DNA of 64,000 nt. Origin: Flectonema sp. DT1601 (Eukaryota > Euglenozoa > Diplonemea > Diplonemida > Diplonemidae). Under the pieces are notes generated by a model. The model did not search any database. It was given only the letters and a program-made list of their open reading frames with translations, and was not told where the DNA came from. The DNA is taken from contig OZ025820.1 in assembly GCA_964019425.1 (NCBI GenBank), positions 868,001 to 932,000 on the forward strand. The letters are read 5' to 3'. Shown here piece by piece: positions 40,478-51,247 of the stretch. Each line of letters opens with the position of its first letter. Positions within the stretch are counted from its first letter, which is position 1. The position numbers and the translations under genes are program-made.

Positions 40478-40982
40478 CACTGTTATAAGTAATTAGAAGG
40501 TTGTGATGCGGACAAATAGTTAGGAAATATTTTTATCCTTTCTCTCTCCCCCTCTGTTGTGGTATTGGATTTGTTGTTCGTCTTCCCTGTGCGAGTTTGT
40601 CGATTTTCTTTATTTTTGTTCATCCGACAGTTCCCTCTCTACCTCTTTGTTGTTCAATGCAACCAAAAAAAAAGCTTCTATGTCACATTTTCAAGCAAGA
40701 GAGGATTCTGGAAGGAGACTACAGCTGTTTTATGGCAGTTTTGAATTCTCTCAGTTAGTTCATATTTTGTTTTTTTATTTTTTATTTATTTATTTTTTAT
40801 TTTATCACACCCAATTATCTCTTATTAAATGAATTTCATAAGGTCTCAACTGGTCATGAGTGAAACCAACCCTTGCAACAGATGAATTCCACATTTAATT
40901 GAAGCATCAAAAAAGACCACTTAGCAGAGGGTCAGACTTGCACATGCTACGCTGTTAACTCGTTGAACTTATGTCCCCGGCA

Positions 40983-41004
40983 CCCCCCCCCCCCCCCCCC
41001 CCCC
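40983..41004. repeat. C22 homopolymer
   Basis: Twenty-two consecutive C, the only long C or G run in the window, followed by ACCCCCTCCC. Confidence 0.9.
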
Positions 41005-42688
41005 ACCCCCTCCCAGCTAGATGCTATAGAGAATCAAGAAGAACGAATAATTAAATTAAAAATCACATCCCCTCCGTCCCCACTCATACTGCTTTTTATC
41101 CAAGATAAAAAAAATAAAATAAAATAAAAGGTAAGATCTGTGTTTGTTAGCAAGAAGCGTAGTTGAGAAAGGGAAAAGAAGAAAAGAAACAAAAAAAAAG
41201 AAAAAAAGAAGTATTTTTGTTAAACTCTATAGAAAGCTAATATTTGCTGAGGTACGTGAGATTGATTTATTATTTGCTCTCTCGATATCTTCTCCAATTC
41301 ATTTTAGTGTTTTTTTTTTTTTTTTTAATATTTTTTCATTTTCGACAATAATTCCTTTTGTATGCTGTGTCATGCAAGCAATGTCCTGTTTTTATCCGAA
41401 ACAAGAAAACAGTCGAAGTCCTCTGCACATCTAATTAAGTTGAGCTTCTAGCGTTGCGTAGCTCGGCACTCCAGTTTTCCATTTAAATTCAAAAAAAAAG
41501 AAAGGGTATTACCATTTAGTATTTCTTTCTCTATCAACTTTCTGCACGAGTGAGATCTAAGTGCGGCCAATCAATAACTAAAGAGGTTTTTTTACCAGAG
41601 AGCCATATGAAATCACAGAAATTTTTCGTTTTTTTTCAAACTCGTTTTTTTTTTCCCTCATATTTTAAGAGGAAGTTTTTAAAAAAAAAAAAAAAAAAAA
41701 TTTTTTTTTTAGAAACTTCAATTTTAAAGTTATATCGAGTTTTTGAGTTATCACATGCATGTGCATTGTGTTGTTTCTGAGTGCTCTGTGACCATCTCTC
41801 GAGTTGACCTATCTTTCCGATTACCTTTTTCGTTACTTTGATCCTCTGTATGTCAAAAAAATAGATATCTTATCTTGTGTGAGCGAGTCAATTAACCTCC
41901 TCCTCTTGTTTCCTTATGTGTCACAATAATACCGTTACAGTTTCTTTTTTTTTTTTTTTTTTTTTTTTTTTGATAGTAGCATTGGCAATCAAGATGTTCT
42001 TGTTGTGAGAATATTTTGTGAGTTCTTTGCGTTCTTTGATTGGGAAAAAATTGTATTTCTTTAAGGTTTTTTTTGCTGCTAAGAATTAAAATGCGTATTT
42101 ACAAGTGTGACGGGTACGATTAGCAATCAAGCAACAAGCAAACAAAAAAAAAAAAAAAAAAAATGCTCTTTAACGTTTGGTATTCATGCTGTAATGGTAG
42201 TGAAACACACCTGCGAACTCGCTCGTTTCTTAGAGAATCTTTGATCGGCAATACAAAAAAAAAAAAAAAAAAAAAAAAATACATCCACAAGCATCCATGC
42301 AAATTAAACCATCCATGCAAAAAAAACAAAAAAAAAAAAAACATCAGTTCGACACTCTCCCCGCTCTTTAAAAGAGCTATATTGGTCGGTTTTTGTTTGT
42401 TTTGAGTAGGTCGTGTTTAAGAACTTCTACTTTGTCCTAACAATTTTTTCAAAAGTTTATTTTCTTGTTCTTCTTTGGACTCTTGGTTCTTGTATAAAAG
42501 TACTTCTGCTGTTTACAAAAAAATAAATAAATAAATAAAGCAAGACAAATCACATTTTCAAGCAAGTTATTACCTGAAGCTTGGAGAAAACATTGTCCTT
42601 TATTCCAGTAAGTGATTTCTAATTAGTTTAGGTTGAAGAAGTTTTTTTTTTCTTCTTTTTTTTCTTGTTAATGACAGAATATTTGGCC

Positions 42689-42728
42689 AACATGACATGA
42701 GAGCCATATTTGGCTCTCATGTCATGTT
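42689..42728. repeat. Perfect 18-bp hairpin with 4-nt loop
   Basis: AACATGACATGAGAGCCA (42689-42706) is followed by TATT and its exact reverse complement (42711-42728). No mismatch in 18 pairs. Confidence 0.85.
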
Positions 42729-42752
42729 TCCTTTTCTTTCATGTTGTTCTTT

Positions 42753-42789
<37 letters not shown>

Positions 42790-44024
42790 TAAGAAAAGCT
42801 ACTGTGAATGCAAATAAAAATTATCACTCAGTAACCTGATGTTAGGAAAAAAAAATAGTTCAAAAAAAAAAAAAAAAAAACACGAATTAATAGAGAAAAA
42901 TGAAAACAAAAAGAAAACCGATTGAGTGAGAGCTTCGAATGCGGTCAAAACTTTATCTGCTTTTTTCCCAACAAGAACGTATGCTGACAATAAAGAAAGA
43001 AGCAAAACGCAAAACCTCAGTATGACCGCACGAAGACAAAATGAAATACTAAAAATACTTCTTTTTTTGTTTGTGTTTTCCCCCTTTTTTTTTTTCTCTC
43101 CTTAACGCATCGATACTACCAAAAAAAGTGTGCCTAATCCAATCTGCGAGATACTAGTAGGAATCTACAACAGTGTAGACCTAAGTTATGCGAAGCCATT
43201 ACCGACGACTAGGTACCTATTTTAAAAACGAACGAATAAAAAACCAGAGGGTATTAACGGCGGTCTTGACTTATGAGCGACACATTTTATTCTTTTTTCA
43301 GTTGCCGTTATTCATTAGTGCGATCTGTCAATGTAGACTCTTGCCCTGACTGAAGTGAAGTTCTTCAAAAAAAAAATAAAAAAAAAAAATTGAAAGCAAC
43401 TTCCTTCTATGTGCCTCACTCAGAGAGTACTCTTTTAGAACGTGAGAAACTAATTTACAACATAAGAGTTACGTTGATGAATAGTGGGTAGCAGTTTTGG
43501 TCTTGCAAAAGAAAGAAACATAAGGAAGCTAATTAACTAACAAAGGCAACAACAACATCCCCGAAACTAGAGGATGTTTAATTGTGGCTAGTCTGCATAC
43601 AACAAATGGTCGGGTTGTCCAATTGTTGTGTTGCCGAAATGCTGTAATCTGAACCATCCTGCTACTGAATTTGAAACAAATAATTTCGTGAAAAAAAAAA
43701 AAGAACTTAATAAAAAGAAACTGAAAAAGAAAAAGACCCCTCGTTTCGGCAGTTACTTTGTATGCCATAACTTACTCCATCAAACGCCTGTGGTGCGGCG
43801 TGATCCACCGACCCCCCGTTTTACTCTCCATTCCCGTTTTCCCTCATCGTTTATGATTCAGTCGATGGTTGTTTCTAGTCAGTTATTGTTATATTCATTC
43901 TTCAGGTATTAAATTAAATTATGTTCTTATTATTCTGTGAGTTGTTGAAGCGTTTACTGTTTGTTGAAATTTTATTTTATTTAAACTCCTTCAACAGTTC
44001 ATCAACAACAACACAACCTACAAG

Positions 44025-44429
44025 ATGGTTTCAAAGAAGGCAAAGCGTTCCATGGAGAACATCAACTCCCGTCTTCAGTTGGTGATTAAGAGTGGAAAGT
44101 ACTCCCTCGGACAGAAGAGCGCTCTTCACTCCCTTCGCATGAACAAGGCAAAGTTGGTCATCATCTCCAACAACTGCCCTGCTGTCACCAAGAGTATGCT
44201 CGAGTACTACGCGATGTTGAGGTTTGTATTATTTTTAATAAGTATCTAAGCCATATATGGGTCACACTTTTCAAAACAAAAAAATAAAAAATAAAAAAAC
44301 AGCAAATCATCCGTTCTTCACTACAACGGAAACAACATCGACTTGGGTACCGCCTGTGGTAAGACCTACCGTGCCCACGTTATGACCATCACCGAGCCAG
44401 GTGACTCTGACATCCTCGGAAAGATCTAA
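44025..44429 (+). CDS. RPL30: 60S ribosomal protein eL30, one intron
   Basis: Exon 1 44025-44221, intron 44222-44302 (GTTTGT...AACAG), exon 2 44303-44429; 107 residues, the usual size. Recognisable family blocks are [31 protein letters not shown] across the splice site, and LGTACGK with PGDSD near the end. The protein binds the large ribosomal subunit. Codons end mostly in C or G, unlike most genes here, as expected for a highly expressed gene. A CTTCAACAG acceptor lies about 30 nt before the start. Confidence 0.97.
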
Positions 44430-44741
44430 AGTACTTTTATTTGAGTACTTGTTTTAGTAAAGGATGGACATCAGAAGGAAAAAAAAAAAAAAAAAAATAA
44501 TATAAATAAAAGGAAAAAAAAGTGAAGGGAGAAGTTTTTTTTTTTCTTTTGTTAATTAAAAAAAAATTTGAAAATAATGAAAATTCCGGAACATAGTAAA
44601 TCTTCAGCCGTTTTTTATACTTACAGCTAAATACTTAAATATGTATAAACTGGGGGGGATTTTGCAAACTCATCACAGTTCGTGGAGTCAGGTAGACTCG
44701 TTTTTTATTATTCATATTCTTAGCACAGTTTGGATAAGAAA

Positions 44742-46794
44742 ATGATGCGTTCAGAGCTGAGAAAGCAGGTCTTGGCATCACAAAAGAGATGTTACAATCT
44801 TGGTGCCCAGAAATCTATGAACTGGAGCGTGGATCACGACAGTGTTGATACTTCGTTTCAAGCAAGAGCTCTTTATAGACACACCCTTAGAGCAATGACA
44901 CAGGTAAAGAGTAACTTCTGTTTAACTACTCCTATTCCTATTATGAAATCAAGAATTCGAATTGCATTTGAGATTAATAAAAAGGTACACGATCCTTTGA
45001 CCATCACAATGTTAATCGCTGAAGGAAGACACGATCTTCAAGCTTCTATTGCGAATATGTACACATCAAACTTCTACCTGTACAACAAGTACTTTAAAAC
45101 AACAAGAGATACTGTTCTAACCTATGGAGTCCAGGCTGCAGCGAATAGAGATCTCGTCTTGAGGAGATCAGAACTTCGTAAGAAAGCAAACGCCATAGCT
45201 CAAGGTGACGACCTTCACCCTGAGCTTCCCGGTACTATCTTCGATGATAAGCGTAACAAGATTGGCTACTTCCATCCTAAAGGACCCCTTCCTGCAGGTG
45301 AGTCTGACATATTCGCCAGAGTCCCAGAAAGAAAAGATTGGTGTGACTATCAACTTCCTGATCCTTGGAATCCAAAGAACAGTCCTCAGGGACCTCCAAA
45401 TCCAAATTTAATAACTAACACTGACATGCAGTACAAAGTTAGTTTAGCACGTATGAGTCCATACAACAGACATAGAATAAAGAGACTAACTGAACATGAG
45501 AAGAAGACTCGCAACATGTCTGAGTTTGAGTACCTTACTTACTTCAGAGAGAATGAGGTCCACTATGCGGCAAATGAATTTGAGTTGCCTGAATATGAAT
45601 GGGCTGAGGCACGTATGGAAAGAGCAGTTAGAAAATGTAAAAACGAAAACCAGGAGATATTTGAACCAACACGCAGTGAATGGATTGAGAAGTACAAAAC
45701 ACAAGCTAAAGCAGTAAACTATGTCCCTGCAATTGATTATTGGATGATGTCATTCAAGCAGTGGATTCCTAACTACGATAAGAATGTTGTCGAATCAATT
45801 ATTGATGGCAGCATCGAATCGAAATGGAATTCTTTTATTTCTGATACCGGGAACTACGCTGCTTACAGACACGCTGCTTATCAAACTGCTTTTAGTAGTT
45901 CACAGTTGGGTAAAACTTTTGAGGACTTCGTCACAGGTGTGAACAGCGATAGTGATGCCACCCGTCCATATGATTGTCCGAACTTCCGCAACAAATGGTA
46001 CACCGACAACACTCTCGAACACATTCGTATTGTTCAGGAAGATGTTGAGGAAGGACTTGGTTGTCGCAATGGAAAGCTCCCAGTACTTCAATCTGAACTC
46101 AAATCACTAAAGGAAGAAATCGGATGCGTTGAGCTTACCGAGCAGCGATTTAAAGGCGAGTGGTGGGCTCGTGGAAACATTAAATTAATGAGCACTCTTG
46201 AAGTGGTTTGTGTTATTTATTTTTTAACAAGTATTGAAGTTCCCAAGACAAGCATCCCTTTTTTTTCCCCCTTTTTTTTTTTAAACAATTGCACACGTCG
46301 TTTTTATGAAACGATCTTGAAAAGTAATAAAAATAAAACAGATTCACAAGATGGAAGTCATCAGCGCGATATTGAGTGAAGTCGGATGCTCCGCAAGCGA
46401 TTCGGCAGAAGTAGTCAACCAAAAATTGAGCGCGAAAGACTGGTCATCATTCACTCTTGGATCCGTATGTGAAAAAGATTTTAACTTTTCAATTCTAAGT
46501 ATGCAGACAGATGATAAATAAAATATCTAAAAACAGTTTACTAGACTCAGATACGAAGATGGATACGCAGCAGGTATCCACAGCTGGAAAGTTGGAGACA
46601 ACCCAACCGAAGCAGAGGCAGCGCTTCAAGATAAGTGGAAGAATGCATTTGCAGAAATCTTTAACTACGAACAGTGCGTCCCACAATGGTACAGAGGTCT
46701 TTCTCAAAGATCTAGAATGAACAAATCTATTGCACAGGGAGGATTGACCCAAGAGGGAGAACCTAAGTTCTGGGACACTCTGGTGTCGGCGTAG
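44742..46794 (+). CDS. Protein with N-terminal LYR domain, two introns
   Basis: Exons 44742-46205, 46342-46464 and 46537-46794; introns 46206-46341 (GTTTGT...ACAG) and 46465-46536 (GTATGT...AACAG) keep the frame, giving 614 residues. ATG 44742 follows TTAGCACAG. Residues about 40-100 match the LYR family: ARALYRHTLRAM, then RIRIAFEINKKVHDPLTI and EGRHDLQ. LYR proteins bind mitochondrial acyl carrier protein and help assemble Fe-S proteins or respiratory complexes. The remaining 500 residues, rich in Trp, Tyr and charged residues, are not recognised. Family members are normally about 80-150 residues, so this is a large lineage-specific version, perhaps a mitochondrial complex subunit or assembly factor. 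Confidence 0.68.
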
Positions 46795-47491
46795 TTCTGT
46801 CTTTTTAAATATTTATTTCGGAGGGCACATTTTGTGTATCGCCCAACAACTTTGTTTCTGATTGAACGAAAAAAAAAAAAAAAAAAAAAAAAAGAAAGAA
46901 AAAATGAACGAAAGCAAGTGTCTCAAATGAGAATAGCATTCCCAAAAAACTGAACTCGATGAAAATTAATAAACGAAATTTTACTACCACGACAACAATG
47001 GCGCTTTTTTTTTTTTTTTTTTTTTTTTGCCTAAAAATGAATCTATATTTCAGTGTTATTCTTGTTCTCGTTTGTACCCCTTCCCCACGTTTTGTACAAT
47101 TATCTCTGTGGTAAGAATTTTTATATGTTTTTTTCAACTACGTAAAAGCGTGTACCCCAAAAACAGGTACGAATTCCGCTTTCGCATAGCGTTCTGTTCT
47201 TCATAGTAGCCGTCCTTAATTAGTGTTACAAAAGAAAAGTGTTGGGCAGCAACCTACCTACTAGGGTAGTTTTCGAGGGAAGCCTACGTACTGTTCCCTC
47301 TTATTGCGTTATTTATATCTTGAGTTCAGAAATGTAAAAAGAACACTAATTTCTTAGCAGCCAAAAACCCACACACAAAAACACATTACTGCTGACTTTA
47401 CCGTTATCTATTAGGTAGTACAACATCTTTATAGTCATTTAAACCTCTTCCCAAAACTGTTAGCAAAATCTCAACAAAGAAAGCAACAAAA
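46795..47491. other. Spacer
   Basis: A run near 46869-46892 and T run near 47006-47028; no supported gene. Confidence 0.6.
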
Positions 47492-48202
47492 ATGACTACA
47501 AAAGGCCGTACAATGCTGCGGGAAGTGAACTGTCAGATTGGAGACATTCAACGTAGTAGTGGATCTTGTCGTTACAGTCAGGGGAATACCGAAGTTATTT
47601 GTTCTGTAACTGGACCTATTCAAGCTCAAGACAGGTCAAGTGATAATGGAAAAGCAATTATTGATGTCATTGTAAAAGGAATGGATGAAACAACAAGAGC
47701 TGGTCAGAGCTCTAGGTTAGCCATGTTAAGAGAACGCTATGATGGTCAGCTTCAGGTGTCTTCACTCTGTTCTCTTGTGAGAGACAGTTTGTCAAATATG
47801 ATTACGTTGAGTAACTTCCCAAGACAGAAGTTTTTATTTACTATTCAAGTTCTCAATGATGATGGAGCTCTGCCATCTGTTTTAGTTAACGCTGCAGCTA
47901 TCGCTACTTTAGATAGTGGAATTGCTTGTAATTGTGTAGTCGCTGCAGTAGAGTCATGCACTGTTGATAATAAACTTATCATTGATCCAACAACAGCTGA
48001 ATATCAGTCTTCTCAAAGCTCTGCTTTCTTCTGTCACACTTGTAGTGATTCTCCTGCTGTTGTCGCCTCTAAAACATCAGGCGTTGATATGAGTAACGAC
48101 GTCTTTTGGACATATCACAAAGCTACTCAGAATGCGTCAAAAGTAGTGTCCGAGTTGTTTCGCAAATTTCTTAAAAAACAAAAGGGAGCTGACACATCAT
48201 AA
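47492..48202 (+). CDS. RRP46: Exosome RNase PH-like subunit Rrp46 (EXOSC5)
   Basis: 236 residues, a single RNase PH fold. Family blocks: SSGSCRYSQGNTEVICSVTGP (beta-strand core with the GxxxxxxGxT pattern), IDVIVKGM, and the second half NDDGALPSVLVNAAAIATLDSGI followed by LIIDPT. Rrp46 forms part of the six-member ring of the RNA exosome, a 3'-5' RNA-processing machine in nucleus and cytoplasm. The ring subunits of eukaryotes are usually inactive. Assignment to Rrp46 rather than Rrp41/Mtr3 rests on overall length and the short N-terminus. Confidence 0.82.
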   Translation: MTTKGRTMLREVNCQIGDIQRSSGSCRYSQGNTEVICSVTGPIQAQDRSSDNGKAIIDVIVKGMDETTRAGQSSRLAMLRERYDGQLQVSSLCSLVRDSLSNMITLSNFPRQKFLFTIQVLNDDGALPSVLVNAAAIATLDSGIACNCVVAAVESCTVDNKLIIDPTTAEYQSSQSSAFFCHTCSDSPAVVASKTSGVDMSNDVFWTYHKATQNASKVVSELFRKFLKKQKGADTS

Positions 48203-48538
48203 TCTCACCAACACAAACTAGCGGGCGTACAAACTCTCCCCGACAGTGAGGATGGCATTCAAAAATATTTTCTCCTGTCGCATTAGTTAAAAAGAATTGT
48301 TAAAGCGCCTGATCCCGTTTTGGTTTCAGAAACTTCAGTATCACCACCTTGAGGGAGGTGAATATCATTACGTGAGTTAGTTTCTCAGTTTATTTGATTG
48401 TTACAAGAGGGTCTGAAATTATATTTTATTCTCAACAGTAGAAGATAGACTTAAGCACTGGTACTGATCTATCCCACGATGTAGTAATTGTTGTCGTTGG
48501 GGGTGATTTAATTACTTTACAAACAGACAATCACAACT
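48203..48538. other. Spacer
   Basis: Short region with a weak hairpin (CACC/GGTG, about 48342-48361). TTTACAAACAG ends 12 nt before the next start. No gene. Confidence 0.6.
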
Positions 48539-51094
48539 ATGCAGCTCTCAATAACATGTGGTGAATTATCACTTCCAGAAGTCACATTTTTTGCAACCGC
48601 CGACTCACTTGCAAAAGATGCCTCTGAGATAGCTGCTGAAGAGTGGGGAACTGAACCTGATTTAGTTGAAATGAGCTTTGAAGGTATTCTACTTTCGGAA
48701 AACTGTAAACTAATGTCACTTGGGATACAACCATTCTCAGTATTAGAAGGTTTACTGCTACAGAATTATGGAAAAAATTGGTTCACAAATCCCACAAAGC
48801 GTGACAGAATGACATACCTACACCACAATAGTAATAATAAATATCTTTGTGTTGATACTCAATCATTCTCACACGGAGGTTGTGTAGAAGTTGATACTGA
48901 TTTACTCCCAGCTTCAATTAGCGTACTGTCCTTTAGGAATGGAGGACCTGACGTTATTTCTGTTTATAATAATTTCTTATTAAACTCATCAATAGCAACA
49001 CTTGATTTATCAGGTTTTCACTCTGTGATAAATATCTATGATAGTTTCTTAAGAGGATGTCAATTCCTGACTTCAGTAGATCTGTCGAGTCTAAGTAACG
49101 TTACGTCTGTTGGGAATTATTTCATGACGGGAGTTACTTCCATTGAGGTACTTAACTTATCAAATATGTGTTGTGTTCGTAGTGTTGGTTCTTACTTTTT
49201 ACATCAAATATCTATCCCATCATTAGATTTATCAAACATATCCACACTCGTTCAATTAGGAGATCATTTCATGGATGGCTGTAGGTCCCTTGAAACGATC
49301 GTTTTTCCTAATTTCAGCAACGCAAATCGCCAAGTTTTCATTGGAGATTTCTTTTTGAATGATTGCAGTTTAGTAACTTCCTTAGATTTTTCAAATTGCC
49401 ATGGAATTACTTATGTTGGTAATAATTTTCTTTGTAACATGAGTTCACTATCTCACATTGATTTTTCAGGACTCTCAAACGTCCGTATCATAAGAAAAGG
49501 ATTTCTTTATAAGTGTTCTTCTCTGTATTCGATAACGTTTGCTGGACTGAATAATATAACAACTATTGGTTCAATGTTTATGAATGAATGCAACCTGCTT
49601 ACAGATATTTGCTTCTCATATTTAAAGAACGTCGTCTCGATTGGTAGTAATTTCTTATGTAATTGCGATTCACTAACTGAGTTGGACTTGTCAGAATTGT
49701 GTAGCATCGACACAATTAACAATTACTTTCTGAGTGAGTGTAAATCACTTCAAACAGTGAACTTGTCAGGGTTTTCAAACGTGACTTGTATTGGTGATTA
49801 TTTTTTGTTTGAATGTGGGTTTCTTTTCAGACTCGATTTGTCTGCATTTCGAAATGTGACAACAATCGGAAACTGTTTCCTTAAAGATTGCCAATCTCTT
49901 GAAGAAATTAATATCTCTGTTTTTATAAATGTAACGCAGTTTGGAAGTGAATTTCTTTCTGGAACTTCTATCAAAAGTCTCGACCTTTCTGGACTTCAAA
50001 GTTTAAAATCAATCGGACCTTCCTTTCTCTCAGAGTGCTTTCAACTTTTGTCAATTGACTTAACTGGTCTTTATAATGTTACTGATGTTGGTAGTTCTTT
50101 TCTTAAATGTTGTTCGTTAGTTAGTGAACTCGACTTATTAAATCTGGTTAACATAACAGAAATTAGTGATTTCTTCGCTAAGGGATGTCGATTACTGCGT
50201 TCTGTTGATCTTTCAGGTCTTTGTAATATTACGAGTATTGGTTGTGAGTTTCTTTATGATTGTGAAAGTTTGATATCTGTTAACATGTCTGGTTTGAGAA
50301 GTTTAACAACAATCGGAAATTCTTTTATTACTAACTGTCGAGCGTGTGAATCAAAGGTAGACGTTTGCTTCAATGGACTTAGTAGTATAACAGCTGTTGG
50401 TGATCTTTTCCTTTATAAAATTGGTAAAGTTGACTTTTCAGGTCTCAGTAGTGTAGTTTCCGTTGGGAATTCATTTCTTCAAAATACATCTGCGACAACA
50501 TCAGATTTAAGTAAGTTAATTGGTTTGACATCAATCGGTGATATGTTTTTGGAAGGATGTCAGTCTGCTGAGGTCAACATGTCTGCTTTAGTTAATATTT
50601 CACAAATCGGAATATCATTTCTTCAAGGATGTGAATTAATATCAAAACTAGATTTATCATCGATCACAAACATTACGTCAATCAGTAATAATTTCCTTCG
50701 TGACTGTGATTCTCTAGAGGAGGTTGACTTGTCTGGTTTTCAAAAGGTCACAAATATCGGTGATAACTTTCTAAGTGGATGTCGATCACTTGAGATCTTT
50801 AATACTATTAATTTGATTAATGTGATATCTATTGGAGATGAATTCCTCAGCAGATGTGATTCTCTCACGCAGCTTAACTTAATTGGGCTTCAAAACCTTA
50901 CTCTTGTTGGAGATGATTTCCTGAGCGGATGCGAGTCGCTTAAAACTCTCGATTTCTCAAACCTTTCTTGTGTTATTGGAGTTGGTGTTGATTTCCTCTG
51001 TGAGTGTGATTACATTTCTGAGAGTGAGATCGACTCATTTCTGGTTTCGTTATCAACAAGGAAAAGACGCATCAAAAGAAAATGGAATAGGTGA
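48539..51094 (+). CDS. Ubiquitin-like domain plus BspA-type leucine-rich repeats
   Basis: 851 residues. The first 75 residues look ubiquitin-like (QLSITCGELSLPEVTFF ... LLSENCKLMSLGI). The rest is built of more than 25 tandem repeats of about 23 residues with the pattern FLxxCxSLxxLDLSxLxNVTxIGxx, the BspA-like LRR_5 type. No signal peptide or membrane segment is visible, so it is probably cytosolic in spite of many NxS/T triplets. The C-terminus ends in a basic cluster (RKRRIKRKW). LRRs bind proteins; the ubiquitin-like head suggests a link to proteasomal or ubiquitin signalling, which is inference. Such repeat arrays expand quickly in free-living flagellates. Confidence 0.75.
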   Translation: MQLSITCGELSLPEVTFFATADSLAKDASEIAAEEWGTEPDLVEMSFEGILLSENCKLMSLGIQPFSVLEGLLLQNYGKNWFTNPTKRDRMTYLHHNSNNKYLCVDTQSFSHGGCVEVDTDLLPASISVLSFRNGGPDVISVYNNFLLNSSIATLDLSGFHSVINIYDSFLRGCQFLTSVDLSSLSNVTSVGNYFMTGVTSIEVLNLSNMCCVRSVGSYFLHQISIPSLDLSNISTLVQLGDHFMDGCRSLETIVFPNFSNANRQVFIGDFFLNDCSLVTSLDFSNCHGITYVGNNFLCNMSSLSHIDFSGLSNVRIIRKGFLYKCSSLYSITFAGLNNITTIGSMFMNECNLLTDICFSYLKNVVSIGSNFLCNCDSLTELDLSELCSIDTINNYFLSECKSLQTVNLSGFSNVTCIGDYFLFECGFLFRLDLSAFRNVTTIGNCFLKDCQSLEEINISVFINVTQFGSEFLSGTSIKSLDLSGLQSLKSIGPSFLSECFQLLSIDLTGLYNVTDVGSSFLKCCSLVSELDLLNLVNITEISDFFAKGCRLLRSVDLSGLCNITSIGCEFLYDCESLISVNMSGLRSLTTIGNSFITNCRACESKVDVCFNGLSSITAVGDLFLYKIGKVDFSGLSSVVSVGNSFLQNTSATTSDLSKLIGLTSIGDMFLEGCQSAEVNMSALVNISQIGISFLQGCELISKLDLSSITNITSISNNFLRDCDSLEEVDLSGFQKVTNIGDNFLSGCRSLEIFNTINLINVISIGDEFLSRCDSLTQLNLIGLQNLTLVGDDFLSGCESLKTLDFSNLSCVIGVGVDFLCECDYISESEIDSFLVSLSTRKRRIKRKWNR

Positions 51095-51247
51095 AGGGAA
51101 CATTTTGTACCCAAATATGCAGGCCAATTATTTCTAACGTTTGTTTGCTTTTGGTGGCCGTGCGGTAATATGTGTGTTGTTTGTTTTATTAATGTATGCC
51201 GCAGTCTCATTACTATTTTTAATATCGTCACTCAGCCGACATCAAAT

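Larger units (their letters stand above)
31397..44024. other. 12.6-kb gene desert of homopolymer tracts and hairpins
   Basis: No protein-coding gene, tRNA or rRNA could be supported on either strand. Open frames here are short and follow poly-T (poly-Phe) or poly-A (poly-Lys) tracts. Dozens of T or A runs of 12-30 nt occur, and one C run. Between them lie many perfect inverted repeats; the strongest are listed separately. Genes on both sides point the same way, so it is not a simple strand switch. It could be a centromere, a transcription start region between two clusters, a replication origin, or noncoding RNA genes; nothing in the sequence decides. Confidence 0.7.

Noticed and set aside
32600-43900. 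Many open frames rich in Phe or Lys in the desert
   Set aside because: They follow poly-T or poly-A tracts, lack family features and have no coherent starts.
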